12,104 bases of DNA from an uncultured Methanosarcinales archaeon (lineage in GTDB: Archaea > Halobacteriota > Methanosarcinia > Methanotrichales > Methanotrichaceae), in contig CALMJN010000199.1 in assembly GCA_937864385.1 (NCBI GenBank), forward strand, positions 1 through 12,104. The letters are read 5' to 3'. The translations under genes and the position numbers were made by a program. The notes beneath the pieces are model-generated. The model was not told the DNA's origin. It worked only from the letters and a program-made list of their open reading frames with translations, and ran no database searches. How positions within the stretch are numbered: the stretch's first letter is position 1; the number at the start of each line of letters is the position of its first letter. This document shows positions 1 through 6,232 of the stretch, one piece after another.

Positions 1-225
1 GGAAGAGACCTGAATCAGGTTATCATGGATATTTATAGCCTCTTCAAACCACTCCAGCTTGTCAGAATCGCCCTCAGCCACGATCTTAACTCTGCCGTCA
101 TCGAGATTCTCCACTACTCCCTTAAGCCCCAGCATTGTGGCAAAATCGACGACCCTCGCTCTGTAACCTGTCTTCTGCACGCTGCCAGAGACATAAGCTA
201 CAAGCCTTTTCATACTTTTCATCAT
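1..225 (-). CDS. acyP: Acylphosphatase, partial (3' end lies beyond the window edge)
   Basis: A small acylphosphatase, which hydrolyses carboxyl-phosphate bonds such as acetyl-phosphate-like or acyl-phosphate metabolites in the cytoplasm. Translating the minus strand from 225 gives 75 residues running off the window; the family is about 90 residues, so roughly the last 15-20 are missing. The fold signature is visible: a first strand ending LVAYVSGSVQ, then KTGYRARV with the phosphate-binding Arg, then GLKGVVENLDDGRVKIVAEG with the catalytic Asn. The usual GRVQGVGFR is written as GSVQKTGYR, so the loop is divergent but the key Arg and Asn are kept. Three in-frame ATGs (225, 222, 213) could start it; none has a clear Shine-Dalgarno, and 213 (MKRLVAYVSG) fits the family best. 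It lies 87 bases downstream of the polymerase on the same strand and may be cotranscribed. Confidence 0.85.
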   Translation of the reverse strand, partial: MMKSMKRLVAYVSGSVQKTGYRARVVDFATMLGLKGVVENLDDGRVKIVAEGDSDKLEWFEEAINIHDNLIQVSS

Positions 226-312
226 TGCCAGCTCTTCATATTTGGCTTTATCGCCGCTCTTATCCCATATTCCTATCCATCAGACATAGCTCGTCTGGAA
301 AAGCTCATGTCT

Positions 313-2250
313 TTATTCCGCCAGGCTCTTCATGATCCTGACCTCCGCCTTCACCGGCACAGGATGGAGAAGCTCTGAGCCTATCCGCTCCATGATCTCC
401 TTCAGCTTGACCGCATACTCCTCTGCTCTCTCCTCCGGGACCTCCAGCAGGATCTCGTCATGTACGGAGTTGATGATCCTGGCCTCCTGGCTGGAGATCT
501 TATCATAGACCTCAGCCATCACCAGCTTGATCAGGTCCGCCCCCGTCCCCTGGCAGGGCGTATTGTACATCTGAAACTTCGATGCCCTGATTCCCGCTCC
601 GAAGCGCGGCCAGATCCGCCTTCTTCCCATGATGGTGGTGGTGGCCGTCAGAGGCAGGGCGAAGAATCCCTGAATGCAGTTGTGGAAATAATGCTGCACT
701 GTAAAGCTCATCTCCGATAGCTGCCGCTCCTGCCACTCTCTCACACCCTGGTAGCAGCTCAAAAAATTCTCCCTGGCCTGCTCTGCCTCGTCTGAAGAGA
801 TGAAAATCCCGTAGTCTGAGAGAATACGGCTCTGCAGGGATCTGGCCGAGCCGCCATAGATGAGCAGGAAGTTCATGGTCTTGGCCGCCTTTCTCTGGGC
901 CTGCGTCACCTGCTCGATCGGAACTCCCGATATCCGGGAGGCGGTGAGCCGGTGCAGGTCGACCCCGTTTTTGAAAGCCTCAAGCATCACTCTGTCGCCC
1001 GATAGCCGGGCCATAATTCGCAGCTCAATTGTAGAGAAGTCTGCCTTGACGAACTTCTTTCCCTCTGCCGGAGTAAAAAGCCTCCTTATGGCAGATGCAT
1101 CCTCGCCGGTGCTGGGAATCTGATGGGCGTTGGGATTTCTGGAGCTGATCCTCCCGGTAGAGGACTGAATCTGAAAGAAATGGGGATGAACCCGGCCGTC
1201 CACCGGCGAGACCTTCTCCAGCCAGCTGCAGAGAAAAGTGAGCTGGTGGCAGACGCGCCTGTAGCGCAGCAGCGCTTCTGCGAAGGCGCAGCCCGCCGCT
1301 GCCAGGCCTTTCAATATCTCTGCCTTGGTGCTGCTCACAGGATAGCCCCGCCTTCTCAGAAAGGCCATGACATCCTCGGTCCGATCGGGATTGAGATAGC
1401 AGCACAGCCTCTTGCCATCATGAGAGACTGTGACAAAGCCCTTCCTCCTCGCCTCCTCCTGCATGGCAGAGACCAGATTGCAGATCTCATACTCCTCCCG
1501 GCAAACCATGCCCCTCGCTTGATCGCATTCCAGATGAATTCCCGACCCTTGCATCTCCGCCAGGGAAGCGGCCACCTGAAACTCCAGGTCGGCGATCTTC
1601 TCCAGCCCGTTTCTGGCCAGAAGCTCCGCCAGGATATTGTGCAGGGGCAGCAGAACCGAGGCCCGCTTTAGAGCCAGGCCATCGCCATTCCGGTCGCCCT
1701 CTTCTGCGCTATCTTCTTCTGCGTTATCTTCTTCAGCGCTGTCTACCCCTCCTCCGCCATCACCTCCGCCATCTCCTTCGCCGCCTTCCCCATCAAGAAT
1801 GATGCCCAGATGCCTCTCCGCCAGAGAGGCCAGGCTGTGATCGGGTACATCCCTCCTCCAGGGATGGCAAGTAGATCCTGATGGCCTGAGATAGTAGTAT
1901 CCCGACCAGCAGATCTGCGATGCCAGCATCAGGTCAAAGACATTGCAGGCATTGATCTTCCTGCCTGCTGAGTCTCTAATCAATGAAAGGGCTGGCCTGG
2001 CGCCATAGATTACCTTCCTGATGCTTCTCTGCTCCAGAAGGGCGGCCAGCAGCAGGATCATTTCCCCGGCGCCATCCGTTCCATGCTCTCTGCCATCAGA
2101 GATGTAGACTGACTTATCGGGAAGTGCAAGGCATACAAGCTTGATTGCCGGCCTAAAAGAATCCTGGTCGGCTGGCTGAAGCGCCAGGCCGCAAATGCCA
2201 TATTTCTTCGCCTTTTCTAAGCCGAATTTCCACTCTTTTAGGGAATGCAT
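313..2250 (-). CDS. Family A (PolI-type) DNA polymerase with degenerate 3'-5' exonuclease domain
   Basis: A template-directed DNA polymerase of family A. Residue numbers here count from a possible TTG start at 2301 (662 residues). I prefer the ATG at 2250 (residue 18, 645 residues) because AGGAAGG lies 9 bases before it and the extra 17 residues look like nothing. Motif A is KADFSTIELRIMARLSGD (Asp421, Glu426). Motif B is RKAAKTMNFLLIYGG (Arg470, Lys474, Phe478, Tyr482). Motif C is NSVHDEILLEV (His614, Asp615). The thumb/palm entry SSTGRISSRNPNAHQIP is at 380-396. Residues 30-170 align in layout with a 3'-5' exonuclease domain (VFDLMLASQI, HSLASLAERHLGI), but the DxE and NAKFD motifs are gone. 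A Gly/Asp/Glu-rich insert fills 171-208. There is no 5' nuclease domain. It is last or next to last in the phosphatase/NAD kinase run. Phe478 predicts normal discrimination against dideoxynucleotides. Such enzymes are unusual in archaea, so transfer from bacteria or a virus is likely. Confidence 0.95.
   Translation of the reverse strand: MHSLKEWKFGLEKAKKYGICGLALQPADQDSFRPAIKLVCLALPDKSVYISDGREHGTDGAGEMILLLAALLEQRSIRKVIYGARPALSLIRDSAGRKINACNVFDLMLASQICWSGYYYLRPSGSTCHPWRRDVPDHSLASLAERHLGIILDGEGGEGDGGGDGGGGVDSAEEDNAEEDSAEEGDRNGDGLALKRASVLLPLHNILAELLARNGLEKIADLEFQVAASLAEMQGSGIHLECDQARGMVCREEYEICNLVSAMQEEARRKGFVTVSHDGKRLCCYLNPDRTEDVMAFLRRRGYPVSSTKAEILKGLAAAGCAFAEALLRYRRVCHQLTFLCSWLEKVSPVDGRVHPHFFQIQSSTGRISSRNPNAHQIPSTGEDASAIRRLFTPAEGKKFVKADFSTIELRIMARLSGDRVMLEAFKNGVDLHRLTASRISGVPIEQVTQAQRKAAKTMNFLLIYGGSARSLQSRILSDYGIFISSDEAEQARENFLSCYQGVREWQERQLSEMSFTVQHYFHNCIQGFFALPLTATTTIMGRRRIWPRFGAGIRASKFQMYNTPCQGTGADLIKLVMAEVYDKISSQEARIINSVHDEILLEVPEERAEEYAVKLKEIMERIGSELLHPVPVKAEVRIMKSLAE
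1678..1791 (-). repeat. Low-complexity Gly/Asp/Glu-rich linker with pentapeptide repeat inside the polymerase gene
   Basis: This stretch encodes a Gly/Asp/Glu-rich tract (GEGGEGDGGGDGGGGVD) and then three tandem copies of a pentapeptide of the form (S/N)AEE(D/G). At the DNA level the latter is a 15-base unit repeated about three times at 1696-1740 with few changes. It sits exactly between the degenerate exonuclease region and the polymerase core, so it is read as a flexible acidic linker grown by slippage. Confidence 0.8.
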
Positions 2251-2314
2251 ACCCGTATCCCTTCCTGCCCATCTGTTTTGGCTGGCGAGCCCGTGGCCCA
2301 ATAGTCACGGTCGT

Positions 2315-2539
2315 CTAAAATATCTCGACCTTCCGCCCCTTGCCCGGCAGCAAGCCAGCCCCTCCAGCAGCCCCACTATATGGGCCATGTGGGGCCATAT
2401 GGGTGATGTTGTCCGCCGAGCCCATGCTCAGAAAGTCGATCAGAGCATAGAGCACAACCGCGCTGCGTATGGATTTGGATATGACAAAGAAGAGCAAGAC
2501 CGATATCTCCGGAGCGATGCTGGCCAGGCAGCCCATCAC
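2315..2539 (-). CDS. Possible small hydrophobic protein, unknown
   Basis: A 74-residue ORF (GTG at 2539 or ATG at 2536) starting 12-15 bases after the NAD kinase stop and ending before the polymerase. I do not recognise it. Residues about 8-37 are hydrophobic (ISVLLFFVIS, SAVVLYALIDFLS) and could form one membrane segment. The C-terminal half is Gly/Pro-rich and ends in a basic KGRKVEIF. In favour of it being real: same strand and spacing as an operon member, G/C-biased third codon positions like its neighbours, and a G-rich run just before the start. Against it: only a weak Shine-Dalgarno, and no family signature. It may be chance coding in a spacer or a decayed gene. Confidence 0.35.
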   Translation of the reverse strand: MMGCLASIAPEISVLLFFVISKSIRSAVVLYALIDFLSMGSADNITHMAPHGPYSGAAGGAGLLPGKGRKVEIF

Positions 2540-2551
2540 CCCGGTCCTGCT

Positions 2552-3385
2552 TCAGGTCAGCTTGTTCTTGACCTTGGCATAGAATCCATCCTTTTCCACC
2601 TTGACGAACCTGGCCGGCTTCTTGGCCTTGCTGATCACCACTTTATCATGAGCGGATATGGTATGGGAGGTCTGCCCGTCCACCACCACCAGGGCCTCTT
2701 TTTCCGGCAGCTTCAGCCGCACCTCAATGACGCTGTCTCCCGGTATCACCCAGGGCCGGGAGGAGAGCTTGAAGGGAGCCATGGGCACCAGAACTATGGC
2801 GTCCACCCGGGGATCGACTATGGGCCCTCCCGCGGACATGGCATAGGCGGTAGAGCCGGTGGATGTGGCCACGATCACCCCGTCCGCCCGGAAGTCCTCC
2901 ATCAGCGCCCCGTCCACTATGATCTCAAATTCGACCATCTTGGCCGGGCTGGCGGTGATAATGGCTATCTCATTGGTGGCCCGGGGCAAACATACGCCGT
3001 TAAGCAGCAGCTTGAGCCGGGAGCGCTCGTCCACCACAAAGCCGGACAAGAGCTTCTTCAGAGTGGCTATGGCATCCTTGGGCTCCACGTCCACTAAAAA
3101 GCCCAGTGTGCCCATGTTTATGCCCAGTATGGGAAGGGGATCGGCCATCTTGTGAATGGTGCGCAGGATAGTCCCATCTCCACCTACCGAGACTATGAAA
3201 TCAACCTTTGCCTTCTCCATCTCCGCCACGCTGCTTCCCTCCCGGCCCAGCTGAAAAGCGATGTCCTCATCCACCATGACCTGTACCTCTTTGCCCTCGC
3301 ACTCGATCTGATAGATAAGCATCCCTACCAGCTGTACTGACTCAGGCTGATGTCTGGATACGAAACCGATCTTAATCCAGGCCAC
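2552..3385 (-). CDS. nadK: NAD(+)/NADH kinase
   Basis: Phosphorylates NAD (and possibly NADH) at the 2' position of the adenosine ribose to make NADP(H), in the cytoplasm. Visible family motifs are GGDGT at 68-72 (catalytic Asp70), NMGTLGFL at 90-97, TNE at 137-139, DGVIVATSTGSTAYAMSAGG at 168-187 (ATS replaces the common ATP) and VDGQ at 235-238. The length of 277 residues is typical. The gene overlaps the 3' end of the upstream phosphatase gene. The start is uncertain. The GTG at 3385 shares its first G with a perfect AGGAGG (3390-3385). An in-frame ATT at 3376-3374 lies 8 bases after that site and would give a protein starting (M)KIGFVSR, the usual N-terminus of the family. Pairing with the phosphatase points to joint control of the NADP pool. 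Confidence 0.95.
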   Translation of the reverse strand: MAWIKIGFVSRHQPESVQLVGMLIYQIECEGKEVQVMVDEDIAFQLGREGSSVAEMEKAKVDFIVSVGGDGTILRTIHKMADPLPILGINMGTLGFLVDVEPKDAIATLKKLLSGFVVDERSRLKLLLNGVCLPRATNEIAIITASPAKMVEFEIIVDGALMEDFRADGVIVATSTGSTAYAMSAGGPIVDPRVDAIVLVPMAPFKLSSRPWVIPGDSVIEVRLKLPEKEALVVVDGQTSHTISAHDKVVISKAKKPARFVKVEKDGFYAKVKNKLT

Positions 3386-4190
3386 CTCCTATCAGCCGAA
3401 GAAGCTCGGAGTGGCACAGGCCGTTTGAGCCAATCAGATCCTTCTTCTGCCACATATTCCCGTCCAGGTATAGAGGCTCTCCATAGGCATCGGTTACAAC
3501 GCCTCCCGCCTCTTCTATGAGCAGCTTTCCCGCCGCCACATCCACCACCCGCATCATCTCCCGCAGGTCTACGAAGGCATCCAGGCGGCCCGAGGCTACC
3601 AGGGCCATCTCTAAAGCGGTGCTGCCCAGGGTGCGAATGCGTCGCACCACATCCCCGATGCCGGCGATCCTTCCGGTATGGGGGCGCAGGGTGTAAGCGG
3701 ATATGCTGAAATGGGGCAGATCGGCGTTAGAGGAGACATGCAGCCGCCCACCAGGCTCTCCATAGGCCCCCCGTCCGCTCTCGGCATAATATGCGTCTCC
3801 CCGGAAGAGGTCGCAGACATAGCCGAAATGAAAGTCGCCCCGGCTGGCGTAGATGGATACGGAGTAGAAGGGGATCCCGGCTATGGCATTGAATGTGCCG
3901 TCCAGGGGATCGAGGTGCAGGAAATAGTCCGCCCCATCTCCGATCAGGGCTTCGCCCGCCTCCTCGCTGAGCACCCGAAAGCCCAGGCCGGAGGCGCGAA
4001 GCGTATCCAAGACCGCATCTTCTGCCGCCCTATCGATTCTCTTGGTGGGAGTGCCGTCCGCCCCCATCCGGACCATCTCCGCTGCAGCACGGCTTCCCGC
4101 CATCTCCCGGATGGAAGAGGCAGCAGCCTCAGCCGCCTTCTGGCACAGGCTCTTCAGCCTTGCCCCATCCGGTGAAAGTCCTTCCCTCAT
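3372..4190 (-). CDS. suhB: Inositol monophosphatase-superfamily phosphatase (candidate NADP phosphatase / FBPase-IMPase)
   Basis: A Mg-dependent, Li-sensitive type sugar-phosphate phosphatase of 272 residues. Metal-site motifs are DGTPTKRIDRAAED at 45-58, LSEEAGE at 74-80 (Glu76/77), LDPLDGTFN at 93-101 (Asp94, Asp97) and VVDVAAGKLLIEEAGG at 215-230 (Asp217, in place of the usual WDxAAG). GSTALEMALVASGRLDAF at 189-206 is also typical. Archaeal members act on inositol-1-phosphate, fructose-1,6-bisphosphate or NADP, and sequence alone does not separate these. The overlap with NAD kinase favours an NADP phosphatase role, since in M. jannaschii one protein (MJ0917) combines NADP phosphatase and NAD kinase in this order. 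ATG at 4190 has no Shine-Dalgarno, and a TATA-like box about 25 bases upstream suggests a nearly leaderless mRNA. Confidence 0.92.
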   Translation of the reverse strand: MREGLSPDGARLKSLCQKAAEAAASSIREMAGSRAAAEMVRMGADGTPTKRIDRAAEDAVLDTLRASGLGFRVLSEEAGEALIGDGADYFLHLDPLDGTFNAIAGIPFYSVSIYASRGDFHFGYVCDLFRGDAYYAESGRGAYGEPGGRLHVSSNADLPHFSISAYTLRPHTGRIAGIGDVVRRIRTLGSTALEMALVASGRLDAFVDLREMMRVVDVAAGKLLIEEAGGVVTDAYGEPLYLDGNMWQKKDLIGSNGLCHSELLRLIGGGLD

Positions 4191-4213
4191 CGTTTGAGCA
4201 ATAAGCTGCCCGA

Positions 4214-4221
4214 CTATTAAA
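4214..4221 (-). promoter_or_regulatory. TATA-like box for the phosphatase/NAD kinase operon
   Basis: On the minus strand this reads TTTAATAG, close to the archaeal TATA consensus. Transcription would start about 25 bases downstream, near 4192, almost on the ATG at 4190. That agrees with the lack of a ribosome binding site there and predicts a leaderless transcript. Confidence 0.5.
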
Positions 4222-4244
4222 GTTTCTCACATAGGAATGAAAAG

Positions 4245-4253
4245 CTTTAAAAT
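4245..4253 (+). promoter_or_regulatory. TATA-like box for the symporter operon
   Basis: CTTTAAAAT on the plus strand. A start about 25 bases on (around 4278) would give a leader of about 40 bases holding the AGGAGG site. It is divergent from the box at 4214-4221. Confidence 0.45.
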
Positions 4254-4275
4254 GCTAAGTTGTATCATGCTACCA

Positions 4276-4301
4276 TGTGACAGTTAAGCCTATGCGTCAC
4301 A
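4276..4301. promoter_or_regulatory. Inverted repeat TGTGAC-N14-GTCACA, candidate operator or leader hairpin
   Basis: Perfect 6-base arms (4276-4281 and 4296-4301) with centres 20 bases apart, about two helical turns. The repeat lies at or just after the predicted transcription start of the symporter operon and ends 3 bases before the AGGAGG. Either a dimeric repressor site or an RNA hairpin near the ribosome binding site would fit. Confidence 0.4.
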
Positions 4302-4317
4302 ATAAGGAGGGATTGTA

Positions 4318-4413
4318 TTGATCGTCGGACTGCCTACTGATACCTTTATTGGAGTTATAGTCGTGCCTGTGGGATTATCCCTGTTGCTCCTCATCTGGGC
4401 CTTGAGGTGGTGA
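4318..4413 (+). CDS. 31-residue single-span membrane protein, symporter small accessory protein type
   Basis: Starts at TTG 4318, 7 bases after a perfect AGGAGG (4305-4310), one of the best ribosome binding sites in the window. The product begins MIVGLPTDTF, continues with a hydrophobic span IGVIVVPVGLSLLLLIWAL, and ends RW. Translation stops at TGA 4411-4413, which overlaps the possible GTG starts (4407, 4410) of the symporter or lies 5 bases before its TTG at 4419. The two are therefore probably translationally coupled. Very short membrane proteins encoded just before sodium:solute symporters are known in methanogens and other prokaryotes (annotated, from memory, as symporter small accessory protein). 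A role as a small subunit, assembly factor or regulator of the transporter is inferred. Confidence 0.8.
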   Translation: MIVGLPTDTFIGVIVVPVGLSLLLLIWALRW

Positions 4414-4418
4414 TTGCC

Positions 4419-5951
4419 TTGGACCTCTTCGGAACTATCATTGTGATACTCTATTTCGTGGGCCTGGTGGGCATAGGGGCCCTGGCCTCAAAGAAGATCA
4501 AGAACTCGGAGGACTTCCTGATGGCGGGGAGGAATCTCGGCTTCTGGACCTTCACCCTCCTGGTGGTAGCCAGCATCTGCAGCGGCATGACCATACTGGG
4601 AGTGGCCGGCCTGGGCTATGCCACCGGCTGGCCCAGCATCTGGGAGCAGATCTTCGTGCCCCTATGTGCAGCCGTATGCATACTGTTCTTCGGAACCAAG
4701 ATGCATGCCGTGGCGGCCAAGACCGGCTATGTCACAGTGCAGGACTACTTCGCCCATCGCTTCTACAGCCCCAGGGGCATTCGCGGCACCTCGGCTATAA
4801 TCGGCATCCTCATATCCATAATCTACCTGGTGGGCCAGTACATCTCCATCAGCATGGTACTGTCCTGGCTCTTCGACATCCCCTATCAATGGGCTCTGGT
4901 CATCGGCGCAGTGATCGTCATGGCCTACACCATCCTGGGCGGTCTATATGCCATCGGCATGGCCTCCCTGGTGCAGGGGATAATGATTCTGGCCGGCGTA
5001 CTGCTGGTCGGCCCGGCGGTCATAGCTGCCGCGGGAGGGCTGGAGCATATCAACCTGGTGCTGGCGAACATTGATGTGAACATGACCCATCTCTGGTATC
5101 CCCAGGTGCATCCGCCCTATGCCAAGTATGCCTTCCTGACGCCGCAGTACCTCTTCTCTTTCTTCTTTTTGCTGGCATTCGGCCTGGCGGCAGCCCCCCA
5201 TGTGGTCAACAATGTTCTGGCGGCCAAGGACAATAAGTACTTCAAATGGTCCCCACTAGCGGCATTCGTCATCTATGCCGTGATCATGTACCTGTGCAAG
5301 ATCACCGGCTTTGCCGCCCGATCCATGGTAGAGGAGGGCATGATCACCCTGCCCACCAATGTCACCAATCCCGCAGACTACAGCTTCATAGTGGCGGCGG
5401 AGCATGTCTTCCCCGGCATCTTTTCTCCCATTGTAGCGGTGATCGTCTTATCGGCGGTGATGTCCACCACCGACCGGCTGATGCTGACCATAGGAAGCTA
5501 CGTCAGCTGGGATGTCTACAAGCAGTTCATCAACCGGGACGCTTCGGAGAAGTCCATCACCCTTCTGAGCAGAGTGGCCATCGCCCTCTCCACGGTAATC
5601 ACTCTCTACCTGGCCTGGTCCAATCCCCCCGAGCTTTTGGCCTGGCTGATATGGATGGGAATAGGAGTGATGCTGGCCTGCTTTGTGACTCCTCTCTTTG
5701 CCGGCCTGTACTGGCGGCGGGCCACCCGGGAGGGGGCTCTAGCCTCCATGATCGTGGGGCTGGTGGGGATCTCCATCATCAGCTATGCCCAGTTCACCAA
5801 GGTCATAGCCCTGCCCATGCACCCCAGCATGTACGGTTTCATTTTGTCTGTGGCGGCGATGATCCTGGTCAGCCTGATCACCAAAAAGCCATCGGAGAAA
5901 GTTCTGGATGAGACCAAGACAGGCATGTTCATCCGGGAAAAGAAGACCTAA
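4419..5951 (+). CDS. Sodium:solute symporter (SSS family)
   Basis: An inner-membrane secondary transporter using the Na+ gradient to import a small organic solute. It has about 13 hydrophobic spans, as usual for the LeuT-like SSS fold. Residue numbers here count from GTG 4407 (514 residues). Marks are SEDFLMAGRNLGFW at 34-47, the loop GLGYATGWPSIWEQ around 68-81, LGGLYAIGMASLVQ at 178-190 and AVMSTTDRLML at 350-360, where Ala350, Ser353 and Thr354 match the Na2 sodium site. I prefer TTG 4419 because GAGGTG lies 9 bases before it; GTG 4407 and GTG 4410 (GTGA overlap with the small upstream gene) are alternatives. The overall pattern recalls the PutP/pantothenate branch, but substrate cannot be assigned; acetate or another monocarboxylate, or an amino acid, are possible. 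A strong terminator follows. Confidence 0.93.
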   Translation: MDLFGTIIVILYFVGLVGIGALASKKIKNSEDFLMAGRNLGFWTFTLLVVASICSGMTILGVAGLGYATGWPSIWEQIFVPLCAAVCILFFGTKMHAVAAKTGYVTVQDYFAHRFYSPRGIRGTSAIIGILISIIYLVGQYISISMVLSWLFDIPYQWALVIGAVIVMAYTILGGLYAIGMASLVQGIMILAGVLLVGPAVIAAAGGLEHINLVLANIDVNMTHLWYPQVHPPYAKYAFLTPQYLFSFFFLLAFGLAAAPHVVNNVLAAKDNKYFKWSPLAAFVIYAVIMYLCKITGFAARSMVEEGMITLPTNVTNPADYSFIVAAEHVFPGIFSPIVAVIVLSAVMSTTDRLMLTIGSYVSWDVYKQFINRDASEKSITLLSRVAIALSTVITLYLAWSNPPELLAWLIWMGIGVMLACFVTPLFAGLYWRRATREGALASMIVGLVGISIISYAQFTKVIALPMHPSMYGFILSVAAMILVSLITKKPSEKVLDETKTGMFIREKKT

Positions 5952-5962
5952 GAGAATACCTT

Positions 5963-6009
5963 CGGGGATGGCCCGGAAAGCTCGGTCCCTCCCCGCTTGC
6001 TTTTTTTTT
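5963..6009 (+). terminator. Stem-loop plus T-run terminator after the symporter
   Basis: Arms 5963-5975 and 5983-5995 pair at 11 of 13 positions around a 7-base loop. Five bases later nine T's run from 6001 to 6009. It lies 11 bases after the symporter stop. Archaeal termination mainly needs the T-run; the added hairpin makes it look like a bacterial intrinsic terminator. Confidence 0.8.
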
Positions 6010-6232
6010 CGGCATCATCAATTTTTTCCCGGTAATACAGCGCGATGATAGGACCGGGGCGCAAAAAGGCGCTCTCAGCTACGGGCTGGCCTGGATCATG
6101 GGCCTCCATGGCGATTCTTTTTGGCAGCCTTGTTCCCGATCGATCAATAGAGTTATCTCTGCTTATAGCATTCAGAGCCCGAGGGGATAGCACAAATAAT
6201 AGAATAAGCTGCCGCTCCCCAAAGAGGCTGCC
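6010..6232. other. Intergenic region, no gene supported
   Basis: Between the symporter terminator and the sugar kinase gene. Short ORFs exist on both strands (6045-6236 plus, 5948-6193 minus), but neither has a ribosome binding site or family signature, and the minus one runs through the terminator. I see no tRNA-like cloverleaf. It probably carries the promoter of the next gene. Confidence 0.5.
6162..6169 (+). promoter_or_regulatory. Weak TATA-like box for the ADP-dependent kinase gene
   Basis: CTTATAGC lies about 70 bases before the ATG at 6233, so a start near 6192 would give a 40-base leader. An A/T-rich stretch at 6194-6206 is an alternative. Confidence 0.3.

Noticed and set aside
1123..1671. 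182-codon open frame on the plus strand
   Set aside because: Antisense to the polymerase, whose motifs in the other strand are unmistakable.
2251..2301. TTG start at 2301 for the polymerase
   Set aside because: No ribosome binding site, and the added 17 residues have no domain character; ATG 2250 with AGGAAGG is better.
2378..2400. Imperfect palindrome ATATGGGCC / GGCCATAT
   Set aside because: One-base bulge, short arms, no T-run, and inside the doubtful 74-residue ORF; not enough to call a regulatory site.
2195..3097. 300-codon open frame on the plus strand
   Set aside because: It lies antisense to NAD kinase and the polymerase start; the translation is Gly/His-rich with no family pattern, a by-product of G/C-biased codons.
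5948..6193. 81-codon minus-strand frame after the symporter
   Set aside because: No ribosome binding site, no family signal, and it runs through the terminator hairpin and T-run.
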